39,362 bases of DNA from Nitrobacter sp035546855 (GTDB lineage: Bacteria > Pseudomonadota > Alphaproteobacteria > Rhizobiales > Xanthobacteraceae), in NCBI GenBank assembly GCA_035546855.1, contig DASZVY010000010.1, positions 1 through 39,362 on the forward strand, written 5' to 3'. A model generated the notes under the pieces. It saw only the letters and a list, made by a program, of their open reading frames with translations, was not told the origin of the DNA and did no database searches. Position numbers and translations under genes: made by a program. This document shows positions 24,386-31,477 of the stretch, piece by piece. The first letter of the stretch is position 1; every line of letters begins with the position of its first letter.

Positions 24386-24408
24386 ATTGCCGGACCAGGT
24401 CCGGCAAT
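24386..24408. terminator. Short palindrome between convergent genes
   Basis: ATTGCCGGACC (24386-24396) and GGTCCGGCAAT (24398-24408) form a perfect 11-bp inverted repeat with one central base. It sits between the DUF2125 stop (24379) and the tyrC stop (24423). It may act as a bidirectional terminator or be a copy of a short REP-like element; there is no clear T-run. Confidence 0.55.
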
Positions 24409-24422
24409 GACATCAATGATAA

Positions 24423-25361
24423 CTACGATGTCTTCACCAGATTCGAGACCGGGCGGCCGAAGTCGGGGGCGGCCGAATCCTGTCCGATCTCGACGATGCC
24501 GCGACGAATGGCGCGGGTGCGCGTGAAGTGCTCGAACAGCGCCTCGCCGTCGCCGCGGCGGATGGCGCGTGTCAGTTTTGACAGATCCTCGTTGAAGGTG
24601 CCGAGCATCTCCAGCACGGCATCCTTGTTGGCGAGAAACACGTCGCGCCACATGGTCGGATCGGAGGCCGCGATGCGGGTGAAATCGCGAAAACCGCCCG
24701 CAGAGAATTTTATCACTTCCGATGACGTGACCTGACCGAGTTCATCGGCTGTGCCCACAATGGTGTAGGCGATCAGATGCGGAAGGTGGCTGGTGATCGC
24801 CAACACCAGGTCATGGTGGTCTGGCGTCATGATCTCGACCCTGGCGCCGATTGCGGCCCAGAACGCCCGCAACTTGTCGACGGCTATGGGGTTGGTCCCT
24901 TCGGGTGGCGTCAGGATACACCAGCGGTTGATGAACAGCTCGGCAAACCCGGAATCCGGACCGGAGTTCTCGGTGCCTGCCACGGGATGCGCCGGCACGA
25001 AGTGAACCCCGGGCGGCAGATGCGGCGCCATGTCTCGTACCACGGCGCCCTTGACCGATCCGACGTCTGAAATAATGACGCCCGGCGCGAGCGACGACGC
25101 AATCTCCGCAGCGACGGGGCCGCAGGCTCCGACGGGAATGCAGAGGATGACCAGATCGGCGCCGGCGACGGCTTCCGCATTGGTATCGACCACGCGGTCG
25201 ACGATCCCAAGCTCGCTGACCCGCGCGCGGGTTGCAGCCGAGCGCGCGGTCGTGACGATCTCGCCGGCGAGTCCCTGCGCGCGCGCCGCCCGGGCGATCG
25301 AGCCGCCGATCAGGCCGAACCCGATCAGCGCAACGCGCTGGAATAGCGGCGTTGCGCTCAT
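24423..25361 (-). CDS. tyrC: Prephenate/arogenate dehydrogenase
   Basis: 312 residues, ATG at 25361 inside the hisC stop (ATGA overlap, translational coupling). Oxidative decarboxylation of prephenate or arogenate in tyrosine synthesis. Seen: Rossmann loop VALIGFGLIGGSIARA (about 10-25), DVGSVKGAVV (about 97-106), and PAHPVAGTENSGPDSGF (about 121-137) with the catalytic His and substrate-binding residues. SHLPHLIAYTIV (about 197-208) and FSAGGFRDFTRIAASDPTMWRDVF (about 225-248) complete the helical domain. Substrate choice between prephenate and arogenate cannot be read from the sequence. Confidence 0.94.
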   Translation of the reverse strand: MSATPLFQRVALIGFGLIGGSIARAARAQGLAGEIVTTARSAATRARVSELGIVDRVVDTNAEAVAGADLVILCIPVGACGPVAAEIASSLAPGVIISDVGSVKGAVVRDMAPHLPPGVHFVPAHPVAGTENSGPDSGFAELFINRWCILTPPEGTNPIAVDKLRAFWAAIGARVEIMTPDHHDLVLAITSHLPHLIAYTIVGTADELGQVTSSEVIKFSAGGFRDFTRIAASDPTMWRDVFLANKDAVLEMLGTFNEDLSKLTRAIRRGDGEALFEHFTRTRAIRRGIVEIGQDSAAPDFGRPVSNLVKTS

Positions 25362-26455
25362 GGCTGCGCCATGAAGTCGCGCAGGCCCTCGGCCACCAGG
25401 CGATTGGCTTCCTCGGTGCCGATGGTCATGCGCAAGGCGTGCGGCAGGCCGTAGTTCTTGAGCGCGCGTAGCACGAGGCCGCGCTTGGTCAGAAACGCGT
25501 CCGCGTCCTCGGCCGTCTTGCCTTTCGTGGTCGGGAAATGGATCAGGACGAAGTTCGCCACGCTCGGCGTCACCTTGAGGCCGAGTTTGGTGACTTCTTC
25601 CGTTATCCAGTTGCGCCACTTCTCCGTGTGCTCTTTCGACATCTGCTGATGCGCGGTGTCCTCGATCGCAGCCACGGCCGCGAGCATCGCCGGCGTCGAC
25701 ACGTTGAAGGGCCCGCGGATGCGATTGACCGCGTCGACGATATGCGCCGGGCCGAACATCCAGCCGATCCGCAGCGCCGCGAGGCCATGGATCTTGGAGA
25801 AGGTATGCGTCACGACGGTATTGTCCGTCGTCGCCACCAGTTCGATGCCGAGTTCGTAGTCGTTGCGCGAGACGTAATCGGAGTAAGCCGCGTCGAGCAC
25901 CAGCAGCACGTGCGGCGGCAATCCCGCGCGCAGCCGCTTGATCTCGTCGAACGGCAGGTAGGTGCCGGTCGGATTGTTCGGATTGGCGAGCCAGACAAGC
26001 TTCGTCTTGGGTGTTACGCGCGCAAGGATGGCGTCGACGTCGGCAGTAAAGTCGGTCTCCGGCGCGACGACGTTTTTCGCCCCGTTCGCCATGGTCGCGA
26101 TCGGGTAAACGAGGAATCCGTGCGTGGTCGAGATCGCCTCGTCGCCATGGCTGAGATAGGTGTGCGCCAGCAGGTTGAGAATTTCGTCGGAGCCCGCGCC
26201 GCAAATGATGCGGTCGGGATCGAGTCCGAAGGCGCGGCCGATAGCATTGCGCAACACGCGCGAGGTGCCTTCCGGATAATCTTCGAGATGCGTCGCGGCG
26301 GCCCGGTAGGCTTCCACCGCCTTGGGCGAGGGGCCGAACGGCGTCTCGTTCGCTGACAGCTTGAACACCTTGCGGCCCGGTTCCGGCACCGGGCTCTTGC
26401 CGGGCGTATAGGGTGCAATATCGAGGATGCCGGGATTCGGCACAGGTCGGGACAT
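25358..26455 (-). CDS. hisC: HisC-family histidinol-phosphate/aromatic aminotransferase
   Basis: 365 residues, ATG at 26455 with CGGAG upstream. PLP fold type I aminotransferase. Seen: KLSANETPFGPSPKAVEAY (about 32-50), GAGSDEIL (about 86-93), ANPNNPTGTY (about 157-166), the substrate-side DAAYSDYV (about 189-196), the PLP lysine in SKIHGLAALRIGW (about 220-232), and NFVLIHFP near the C-terminus. Annotated HisC members act on histidinol phosphate. Because this copy lies between chorismate mutase and tyrC, it may mainly transaminate prephenate or phenylpyruvate; that is inference from context. It starts 25 bases after the chorismate mutase gene. Confidence 0.93.
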   Translation of the reverse strand: MSRPVPNPGILDIAPYTPGKSPVPEPGRKVFKLSANETPFGPSPKAVEAYRAAATHLEDYPEGTSRVLRNAIGRAFGLDPDRIICGAGSDEILNLLAHTYLSHGDEAISTTHGFLVYPIATMANGAKNVVAPETDFTADVDAILARVTPKTKLVWLANPNNPTGTYLPFDEIKRLRAGLPPHVLLVLDAAYSDYVSRNDYELGIELVATTDNTVVTHTFSKIHGLAALRIGWMFGPAHIVDAVNRIRGPFNVSTPAMLAAVAAIEDTAHQQMSKEHTEKWRNWITEEVTKLGLKVTPSVANFVLIHFPTTKGKTAEDADAFLTKRGLVLRALKNYGLPHALRMTIGTEEANRLVAEGLRDFMAQP

Positions 26456-26480
26456 CGTGAACTCCGATTGACGGAAGGGC

Positions 26481-27332
26481 TCAGGCCTGGGCCACCCCGT
26501 TGTGGGGCATCGTATAGCGCGTTGCGTGGCTGCCGACGAGGGCTGATGAGCGGACCGACGCCCCGGCCTCGACCAGGGCCGACCTGATCTTGTCGAGGCT
26601 GGTGTCCCCGGTGACGGAAATCAGCAGCGCCGCGCCGTCGAACGCCGTGTCGGGCACGGCAACGATCTCCGCAAGCGGCGACAGCGCGCGGGCGGTTTCG
26701 GCATTCCACCCGGAGACACGAACGCTCCACGTTTCGACTTCCGTGACCCGCGCGTCGTCGGCGACGCGCGAAATCACGAACACCGGCAGCGCGGCGGGAT
26801 GGTCGGCGCGTTCGAGGAACGGCAGGCGCGCGATGATCTTGGGCGCGCCCTCGGCCTCGAGCGCGAGCCACCACGGCGTGCGACTCGACGTGGCCGATAC
26901 CAGCGCAAGATCGCCCTTCGACCGGGCGACGGCTTCGACGGCGGCCTGAGCGTTGAAGTGCGACACGAACGGAACGGTAAAGCCGAAGTGGAAGCGCGCG
27001 GAATCCCGCATCGCGGATTCCCCGAGCGACAGGTCGGCATGCAGCGAAAACGGGGCCTGCACATAGGTAAAGGTCGAGATGATGACGCGCCAGATGCCCT
27101 CGACCGTATCGAGTGGCAGGATGCCGCGATGGCGCTCCGCGAGGCGGCGCATCATCGAGGCTTCGCGGGCCGGACGAAATGCCGAGCCGATTTCCTGGGT
27201 CTTCTTGACCGAGATCAGCCGGTCGATGATGTCGCCACGCTGCATCAGCAGGCTGTGGACCTGCTGATCGATACCGTCGATCTCCTTGCGCAATTCCTGA
27301 AGGGAGGGCGGTGCGGGGGGAGCCTTGGCCAT
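26481..27332 (-). CDS. Chorismate mutase with degenerate P-protein-like C-terminus
   Basis: 283 residues, ATG at 27332. The N-terminal about 90 residues are an AroQ-type chorismate mutase: LQELRKEIDGIDQQVHSLLMQRGDIIDRLISVKK carries the conserved Arg, Asp and Lys, with FRPAREASMMRRLAER downstream. The remaining about 190 residues are not a normal mutase tail. FGFTVPFVSHFNAQAAVEAVARSKGDLALVSA recalls the prephenate dehydratase fold, and the last segment TGDTSLDKIRSALVEAGASV recalls an ACT domain, but I do not see the dehydratase T-R-F motif. First gene of the operon with hisC and tyrC. Chorismate to prephenate conversion is well supported; a regulatory role for the tail is inferred. Confidence 0.87.
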   Translation of the reverse strand: MAKAPPAPPSLQELRKEIDGIDQQVHSLLMQRGDIIDRLISVKKTQEIGSAFRPAREASMMRRLAERHRGILPLDTVEGIWRVIISTFTYVQAPFSLHADLSLGESAMRDSARFHFGFTVPFVSHFNAQAAVEAVARSKGDLALVSATSSRTPWWLALEAEGAPKIIARLPFLERADHPAALPVFVISRVADDARVTEVETWSVRVSGWNAETARALSPLAEIVAVPDTAFDGAALLISVTGDTSLDKIRSALVEAGASVRSSALVGSHATRYTMPHNGVAQA

Positions 27333-27540
27333 GGATGCAACTCATCGGGCCGCACGAAGGACGCGGCCGGTATCTTGGTTCTGTCGTTCGCATCCGCGGT
27401 TTGCGACAAGCAGGCCACGAACGTCAATTCATGCTATTTGCGCACGCATTGATAGGAAAGACGGCGGGTATAAGCAAAGAAAACGTTGGCCGCCGTTTCC
27501 ATCCTCGCGCCTCGGACGACGGACCTGCAGACGGCTCGTC

Positions 27541-27569
27541 TTGACGAAAAGCGTGCGTGGGACTAGCTT
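27541..27569 (+). promoter_or_regulatory. Putative sigma70 promoter of metX-metW
   Basis: TTGACG (27541-27546) and TAGCTT (27564-27569) with 17-base spacing. The expected transcription start falls at about 27575, exactly at the first paired base of the SAM-II aptamer, which supports the call. The -10 element is a weak match. Confidence 0.45.
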
Positions 27570-27574
27570 CGTTC

Positions 27575-27633
27575 CGTGGTCATTTGAGCCGGCCGGCTTG
27601 CAGCCACGTTAAACAACTCGCTAAACAGGCCGG
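27575..27633 (+). promoter_or_regulatory. SAM-II riboswitch aptamer
   Basis: The stretch contains the conserved core CTTGCAGCCACGTTAAAC and CTCGCTAAACAGG of the SAM-II (metA motif) aptamer. P1 pairs CGTGG (27575-27579) with CCACG (27604-27608). The pseudoknot helix P2 pairs CCGGCC (27589-27594) with GGCCGG (27628-27633). SAM-II aptamers occur in alphaproteobacteria ahead of methionine and SAM genes; this one precedes metX-metW by about 100 bases. SAM binding should shut the operon off. Confidence 0.92.
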
Positions 27634-27652
27634 GGACAGCAAAATCCTGATC

Positions 27653-27682
27653 CCGGCCGAACCCATGTTCAGGCCGGTTTTT
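27653..27682 (+). terminator. Riboswitch-controlled intrinsic terminator
   Basis: CCGGCC+GAAC (27653-27662) pairs with GTTC+A+GGCCGG (27667-27677), followed by TTTTT (27678-27682). The 5' arm can pair instead with the riboswitch P2 strand and adjacent bases (GGCCGGGGA, 27628-27636). A SAM-free RNA could therefore form an antiterminator and a SAM-bound RNA the terminator. Confidence 0.8.
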
Positions 27683-27695
27683 CATGGCCTGAGAT

Positions 27696-27718
27696 CCGGC
27701 GGTTTCCGAAACCGCCGG
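27696..27718 (+). promoter_or_regulatory. Second hairpin just before the metX ribosome site
   Basis: CCGGCGGTTT (27696-27705) and AAACCGCCGG (27709-27718) form a perfect 10-bp stem with a 3-base loop, immediately before GGAGG (27720-27724) and the ATG at 27736. It has no T-run, so it is more likely an mRNA-stability or translation element than a terminator. Confidence 0.5.
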
Positions 27719-27735
27719 CGGAGGTCAGTGACAGG

Positions 27736-28938
27736 ATGGTCAACGTGCAAACGATACAGGGTCCGGTGGCTCACGCCGAGGATCGCGCGCTCGAGGCGGA
27801 CCATCCCACCTCGCAAGTTGCGCTGTTTACCCGCGATCAACCTTTGCGGCTTGATTGCGGCACCGACCTCGCGCCGTTCCAGATCGCCTATCAGACCTAC
27901 GGCACGCTGAACGCCGACCGCTCCAATGCCATCCTCGTCTGTCACGCGCTGACGATGGACCAACACATGGCCAACGTGCATCCGCTCACCGGCAAGCCGG
28001 GGGGGTGGCTGGCCATGATAGGCCCCGGTCGGCCGATCGATACCGACCGTTTTTTTGTGATCTGCTCCAATGTGATCGGCGGCTGCATGGGCTCGACCGG
28101 CCCGGCTTCGACCAATCCGGCGACCGGCAAACCATGGGGCCTGGATTTTCCGATCGTCACGATTCCCGACATGGTGCGCGCGCAGGCGATGCTGATCGAC
28201 CGGCTCGGCATCGAGACGCTGTTTTGCGTGGTCGGCGGCTCGATGGGGGGCATGCAGGTGCTGCAATGGTGCGTGGCCTATCCGCAGCGCGTGTTCTCGG
28301 CGTTGCCGATCGCGTGCAGCACGCGCCATTCGGCCCAGAACATCGCGTTTCATGAGTTGGGGCGGCAGGCCGTGATGGCCGATCCCGACTGGCGTGATGG
28401 CCGGTATTTTGAGTATGGGACGCATCCGCGTCGCGGTCTCGGCGTGGCGCGGATGGCGGCTCACATCACCTACCTGTCGGATGCGGCGCTGCATCGCAAG
28501 TTCGGGCGGCGGATGCAGGATCGCGAACTGCCGACCTTTTCGTTCGACGCCGATTTCCAGGTCGAGAGCTACCTGCGCTATCAGGGCTCGTCGTTCGTCG
28601 AGCGCTTCGATGCCAACAGCTATCTCTATCTGACGCGCGCGATGGACTATTTCGACATCGCCGCCGACCACGGCGGGGTGCTGGCGCGGGCGTTTCGCGG
28701 GACGAAAACCCGGTTCTGCGTGGTGTCCTTCACCAGCGACTGGCTTTTCCCGACCTCGGAGTCGCGCGCCATCGTGCATGCGCTCAATGCCGGCGGGGCG
28801 CGGGTGTCGTTCGCCGAAATCGAAACCGACAAGGGCCATGACGCCTTTCTGCTCGACGTGCCCGAGTTCCTCGACATCGCGCGTGCGTTCCTGGAATCCG
28901 CCGGCAAGACGCGCGGCCTTCACGCCGGAGAAGGCTGA
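27736..28938 (+). CDS. metX: Homoserine O-acetyltransferase/succinyltransferase (MetX family)
   Basis: 400 residues, ATG at 27736. Acylates homoserine, the first committed step of methionine synthesis; acetyl- versus succinyl-donor use cannot be settled from the sequence. Alpha/beta-hydrolase fold: LRLDCGTDLAPFQIAYQTYG (about 36-55), CHALTMDQHM (about 74-83), nucleophile elbow VVGGSMGGMQVLQW (Ser about 168), SDWLFPTSES with the catalytic Asp (about 334), and KGHDAFLLDVPEF with the catalytic His (about 367). Controlled by the SAM-II riboswitch upstream. metW begins one base after the stop, an operon arrangement conserved in alphaproteobacteria. Confidence 0.96.
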   Translation: MVNVQTIQGPVAHAEDRALEADHPTSQVALFTRDQPLRLDCGTDLAPFQIAYQTYGTLNADRSNAILVCHALTMDQHMANVHPLTGKPGGWLAMIGPGRPIDTDRFFVICSNVIGGCMGSTGPASTNPATGKPWGLDFPIVTIPDMVRAQAMLIDRLGIETLFCVVGGSMGGMQVLQWCVAYPQRVFSALPIACSTRHSAQNIAFHELGRQAVMADPDWRDGRYFEYGTHPRRGLGVARMAAHITYLSDAALHRKFGRRMQDRELPTFSFDADFQVESYLRYQGSSFVERFDANSYLYLTRAMDYFDIAADHGGVLARAFRGTKTRFCVVSFTSDWLFPTSESRAIVHALNAGGARVSFAEIETDKGHDAFLLDVPEFLDIARAFLESAGKTRGLHAGEG

Positions 28939-28939
28939 C

Positions 28940-29605
28940 ATGAGCGCACAGCAACAGGCTTTGCCGTTTGCGGAGGCGGCCGCGTTGTCTTCCAGTCGCT
29001 ACCGTAGCGATCACCTGCTTCTCGCCGAAATGATCGAGGCTGGTTCGAAGGTGCTGGACGTCGGCTGCGGGGACGGCGATCTGCTGCAACTGCTGGAGGC
29101 GCGCGGCATCGACGGTCGCGGCATCGAGTTGTCGCGCGAGGGCGTCAACCGCTGTGTCGCCAAGGGTCTTGCTGTGGTGCAGGGCGATGCCGACACCGAT
29201 CTCGTCGACTATCCCGACGACGCCTTCGACTACGTGATCCTGTCGCAGACGTTGCAGGCGACCCGGCAGCCGAAAGCCGTGCTGGAAAACCTCCTGCGCA
29301 TCGGCCGCCGCGCCATCGTGTCGTTCCCGAATTTCGGTTACTGGAAGATGCGGCTGCAATTGCTGGTCGGCGGGCACATGCCGCGCACCGAGAATTTGCC
29401 GGCAACGTGGTATGACACGGCCAACATCCACTTCTGCACCATCAAGGATTTCGTGCAGCTCTGCGACGAGATCAACGTCAAGATGGAGCGCGCGGTGGCG
29501 CTGGACCTCTACGGCCGCCCGTTGCGCTTCAACGCGCCGTGGTGGTTCTGGAACATGTTCGGCGAGCAGGGCGTGTTCCTGCTCAGCCGCGCGGAAAAAA
29601 GTTGA
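28940..29605 (+). CDS. metW: Methionine biosynthesis protein MetW
   Basis: 221 residues, ATG at 28940, one base after the metX stop. MetW is a class I methyltransferase-like protein needed with MetX for homoserine acylation. Seen: motif I KVLDVGCGDGDLLQLL (about 37-52), GIELSREGVNRCVAKGL (about 60-76), the conserved YVILSQTLQATRQP (about 98-111), and the MetW-specific SFPNFGYWKMRLQLLVGGHMP (about 130-150). The C-terminal NPHFCT-like segment is here NIHFCTIKDF. Start chosen because the family begins about 20 residues before S-R-Y-R-S-D-H. A hairpin follows the stop. Confidence 0.95.
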   Translation: MSAQQQALPFAEAAALSSSRYRSDHLLLAEMIEAGSKVLDVGCGDGDLLQLLEARGIDGRGIELSREGVNRCVAKGLAVVQGDADTDLVDYPDDAFDYVILSQTLQATRQPKAVLENLLRIGRRAIVSFPNFGYWKMRLQLLVGGHMPRTENLPATWYDTANIHFCTIKDFVQLCDEINVKMERAVALDLYGRPLRFNAPWWFWNMFGEQGVFLLSRAEKS

Positions 29606-29611
29606 TAGTCA

Positions 29612-29635
29612 AACCGTCATTTCGCAATGACGGTT
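29612..29635. terminator. Bidirectional hairpin between metW and the alpha/beta hydrolase gene
   Basis: AACCGTCAT (29612-29620) and ATGACGGTT (29627-29635) form a perfect 9-bp stem with loop TTCGCA. It lies in the 35-base gap between two convergent stops. T-runs are weak, so termination efficiency is uncertain. Confidence 0.6.
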
Positions 29636-29640
29636 GAGCG

Positions 29641-30504
29641 TCACGCTTTGATGGACCGTGGGTCGCGCGGAGTCCAGCGTCCGGCCTCCGCCAGCGCGAT
29701 GAACCGCTCGACCATGCCGTTGAACAATGCCGGTTCTTCGAGATTGAGGACGTGGCCGGTTTTGGGAAACATCGCAAGGCCCGACGGCGCGATGTGCTTC
29801 TTGAGATAGAGGCTGGACTCGATGCAGGCGTCGTCCTCGTCGCCGACGATGATCAGCGTGGGGCGCGTCACGCGCCTGATCGCCGCCTCGAATTCGTAGA
29901 GCGGCGGCCGTCCGCCCTGAAAGTTGCGCATGGTAAAAGCCGAGCCCTTGGCATCGTGCCGCGACAGCGCTTCGAAAAATTCCTGATAGCCGCGCGGATC
30001 CTTCACCTCGAAGGCGATGCGCCCAGCCGACCGGCCATAGGTATTGGCGAAGGCATCCGTGCCCGATTTTTCCAGTTGCTCCGCATTGCTGCGGCATTCC
30101 GCGCGGAATTGGTCGAGCTTGGAGGCTTCGAAGCCGGAGCCGATGCCGGCGAGGGTCAGCGACAGCGCGCGATCGGGTGCACTGATTCCCACCTGCAGCG
30201 ACGAATACGCGCCCATCGACAATCCGACGAGATGCGCCGCCTTGATCTTGAGATGATCGAGGATCGCGATCGCGTCGTCGCGGAAATGCTCATGGGTGTA
30301 AGACGAGTCCGACGTCGGCACATCCGACGGCGTGTAGCCGCGCGCTGAGTAGCAGATGCAGCGATGGCCGCGCGAGAAGTAGCGCATCTGCGGCTCCCAG
30401 CTCGCATAGTCGGCCGCGAATTCATGCACGAACAGGATCGGCGTGCCGCTGCCGGCTTCCTCGAAGTAGAGGCGCACGTTATCTCTGCTGGCGGCGTAAG
30501 GCAT
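29641..30504 (-). CDS. Alpha/beta hydrolase
   Basis: 287 residues, ATG at 30504 with GGGGGA six bases upstream. Canonical alpha/beta-hydrolase: oxyanion segment PILFVHEFAADYASWEPQM (about 22-40), nucleophile elbow HLVGLSMGAYSSL (Ser about 96), a catalytic acid in VGDEDDACIE (about 225), and the catalytic His in PKTGHVLNLEEP (about 252). No signal peptide; cytosolic. Substrate is unknown. Similar proteins are annotated as hydrolases of esters or of ring-cleavage products, and nothing here decides between them. Convergent with metW. Confidence 0.9.
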   Translation of the reverse strand: MPYAASRDNVRLYFEEAGSGTPILFVHEFAADYASWEPQMRYFSRGHRCICYSARGYTPSDVPTSDSSYTHEHFRDDAIAILDHLKIKAAHLVGLSMGAYSSLQVGISAPDRALSLTLAGIGSGFEASKLDQFRAECRSNAEQLEKSGTDAFANTYGRSAGRIAFEVKDPRGYQEFFEALSRHDAKGSAFTMRNFQGGRPPLYEFEAAIRRVTRPTLIIVGDEDDACIESSLYLKKHIAPSGLAMFPKTGHVLNLEEPALFNGMVERFIALAEAGRWTPRDPRSIKA

Positions 30505-30809
30505 GTGATTTCCCCCTCATGCAGGTAGGTAATTGTTGCCGATCATGCGGCGAAAACGACGTCACGATAGTTGAAAATGCCGGCGCGCGTGCCCTGCGTT
30601 ATGTGCAGTGCAGCCATGATTCGAAAGGTTGATGGGTTGCATCGCATGCCGTAATCGCGTTTGTCCTGCCCTGATCACGGAATGCCCCTGAAAAACGCGA
30701 ATGCGCAGGATCGTTCCGTCATTTTCTCGCCACATCGCAATTCGTTTTACGCGGCTGGACGACGATCCTGTCGGGTCGTGGGAACGGGGGTGCTACAGAG
30801 GACATATGG
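30505..30809. other. Gene-free 305-base divergent region
   Basis: This gap holds the upstream regions of the minus-strand alpha/beta hydrolase and the plus-strand His-rich protein. I see no convincing coding frame, tRNA, repeat or consensus promoter. AGAGGA at 30797-30802 is the ribosome site of the His-rich gene. Confidence 0.6.
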
Positions 30810-31466
30810 ATGGTTCAGTTCGTTGCGTTTCGCCGGCCGCTTCGTGTTTTGGCGCTGGCGGTGTGTTCGCTGGCAGCCGTCGCATTCGCGGCTCCAGCTT
30901 CTGCCAGGCCTCATCATCGCGCGGGACATCACGCGCATCATCACAGGCATCATCATGTCAGCCGGCATTATCGGCATCGCCACTCTCAGCATCGCCACTA
31001 TAGGCATCATCATACGCGGATGTCGCGTTGGGATGCCGACGTCGCGCGCATGAAAGAGCGCGGGCTGTCGAACGCCAATGCGTCGATCGCGCGGGAAGGA
31101 TTTTCGGGCGGCTTCAGCGCGTCGAATGTCGTCGCGGAAGCGCGCCGCTATATCGGCGGCAATCCGACCGGCTGGAGCCATCTGTGGTGCGCGCGTTTCA
31201 TGAACTTTGTTCTGCAGCGCTCCGGGCATAAAGGCACCGGATCGAATCTGGCCAGTTCGTTCGCGCACTACGGTCATCGCGTCTCCGGCCCGCAGGTCGG
31301 GGCGATTGCCGTGATGGGCCGCCACGGCGGCGGCCACGTCGGCGTCGTCAGCGGCATCGATGCGCACGGCAATCCGATCATCGTGTCGGGCAATCACGGC
31401 CACCGTGTCGCGGAGTCGGTTTATCCGCGCGGCCGCGTCTACGCCTACGTGATGCCGGCGAACTGA
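30810..31466 (+). CDS. Exported His-rich NlpC/P60-CHAP-like protein (TIGR02594-like)
   Basis: 218 residues, ATG at 30810 with AGAGGA upstream. A signal peptide (about 1-32, ending A-S-A) is followed by an unusual segment (about 35-68) in which 18 of 34 residues are His, mixed with Arg, Tyr and Ser. The C-terminal domain (about 105-215) has the catalytic Cys127 in SHLWCARFMNFVLQRSG, a His176 in GGGHVGVVSG, and a polar third residue in VSGNHGHRV. This is the layout of TIGR02594/CHAP-like amidases or endopeptidases that cleave cell-wall peptides. A wall-hydrolase role is well supported by the triad. Metal binding by the His stretch is inferred. Confidence 0.85.
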   Translation: MVQFVAFRRPLRVLALAVCSLAAVAFAAPASARPHHRAGHHAHHHRHHHVSRHYRHRHSQHRHYRHHHTRMSRWDADVARMKERGLSNANASIAREGFSGGFSASNVVAEARRYIGGNPTGWSHLWCARFMNFVLQRSGHKGTGSNLASSFAHYGHRVSGPQVGAIAVMGRHGGGHVGVVSGIDAHGNPIIVSGNHGHRVAESVYPRGRVYAYVMPAN

Positions 31467-31477
31467 GAGCCGAAACC

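Noticed and set aside
26014..27393. A 459-codon minus-strand frame across the chorismate mutase and hisC genes
   Set aside because: It is out of frame with both real genes on the same strand and is Arg/Pro-rich, typical of a frame shadow.
30661..31053. Small plus-strand frame with an Ile-rich, membrane-like stretch
   Set aside because: The Ile run is the out-of-frame reading of the CAT codons that encode the His-rich segment of the real gene.
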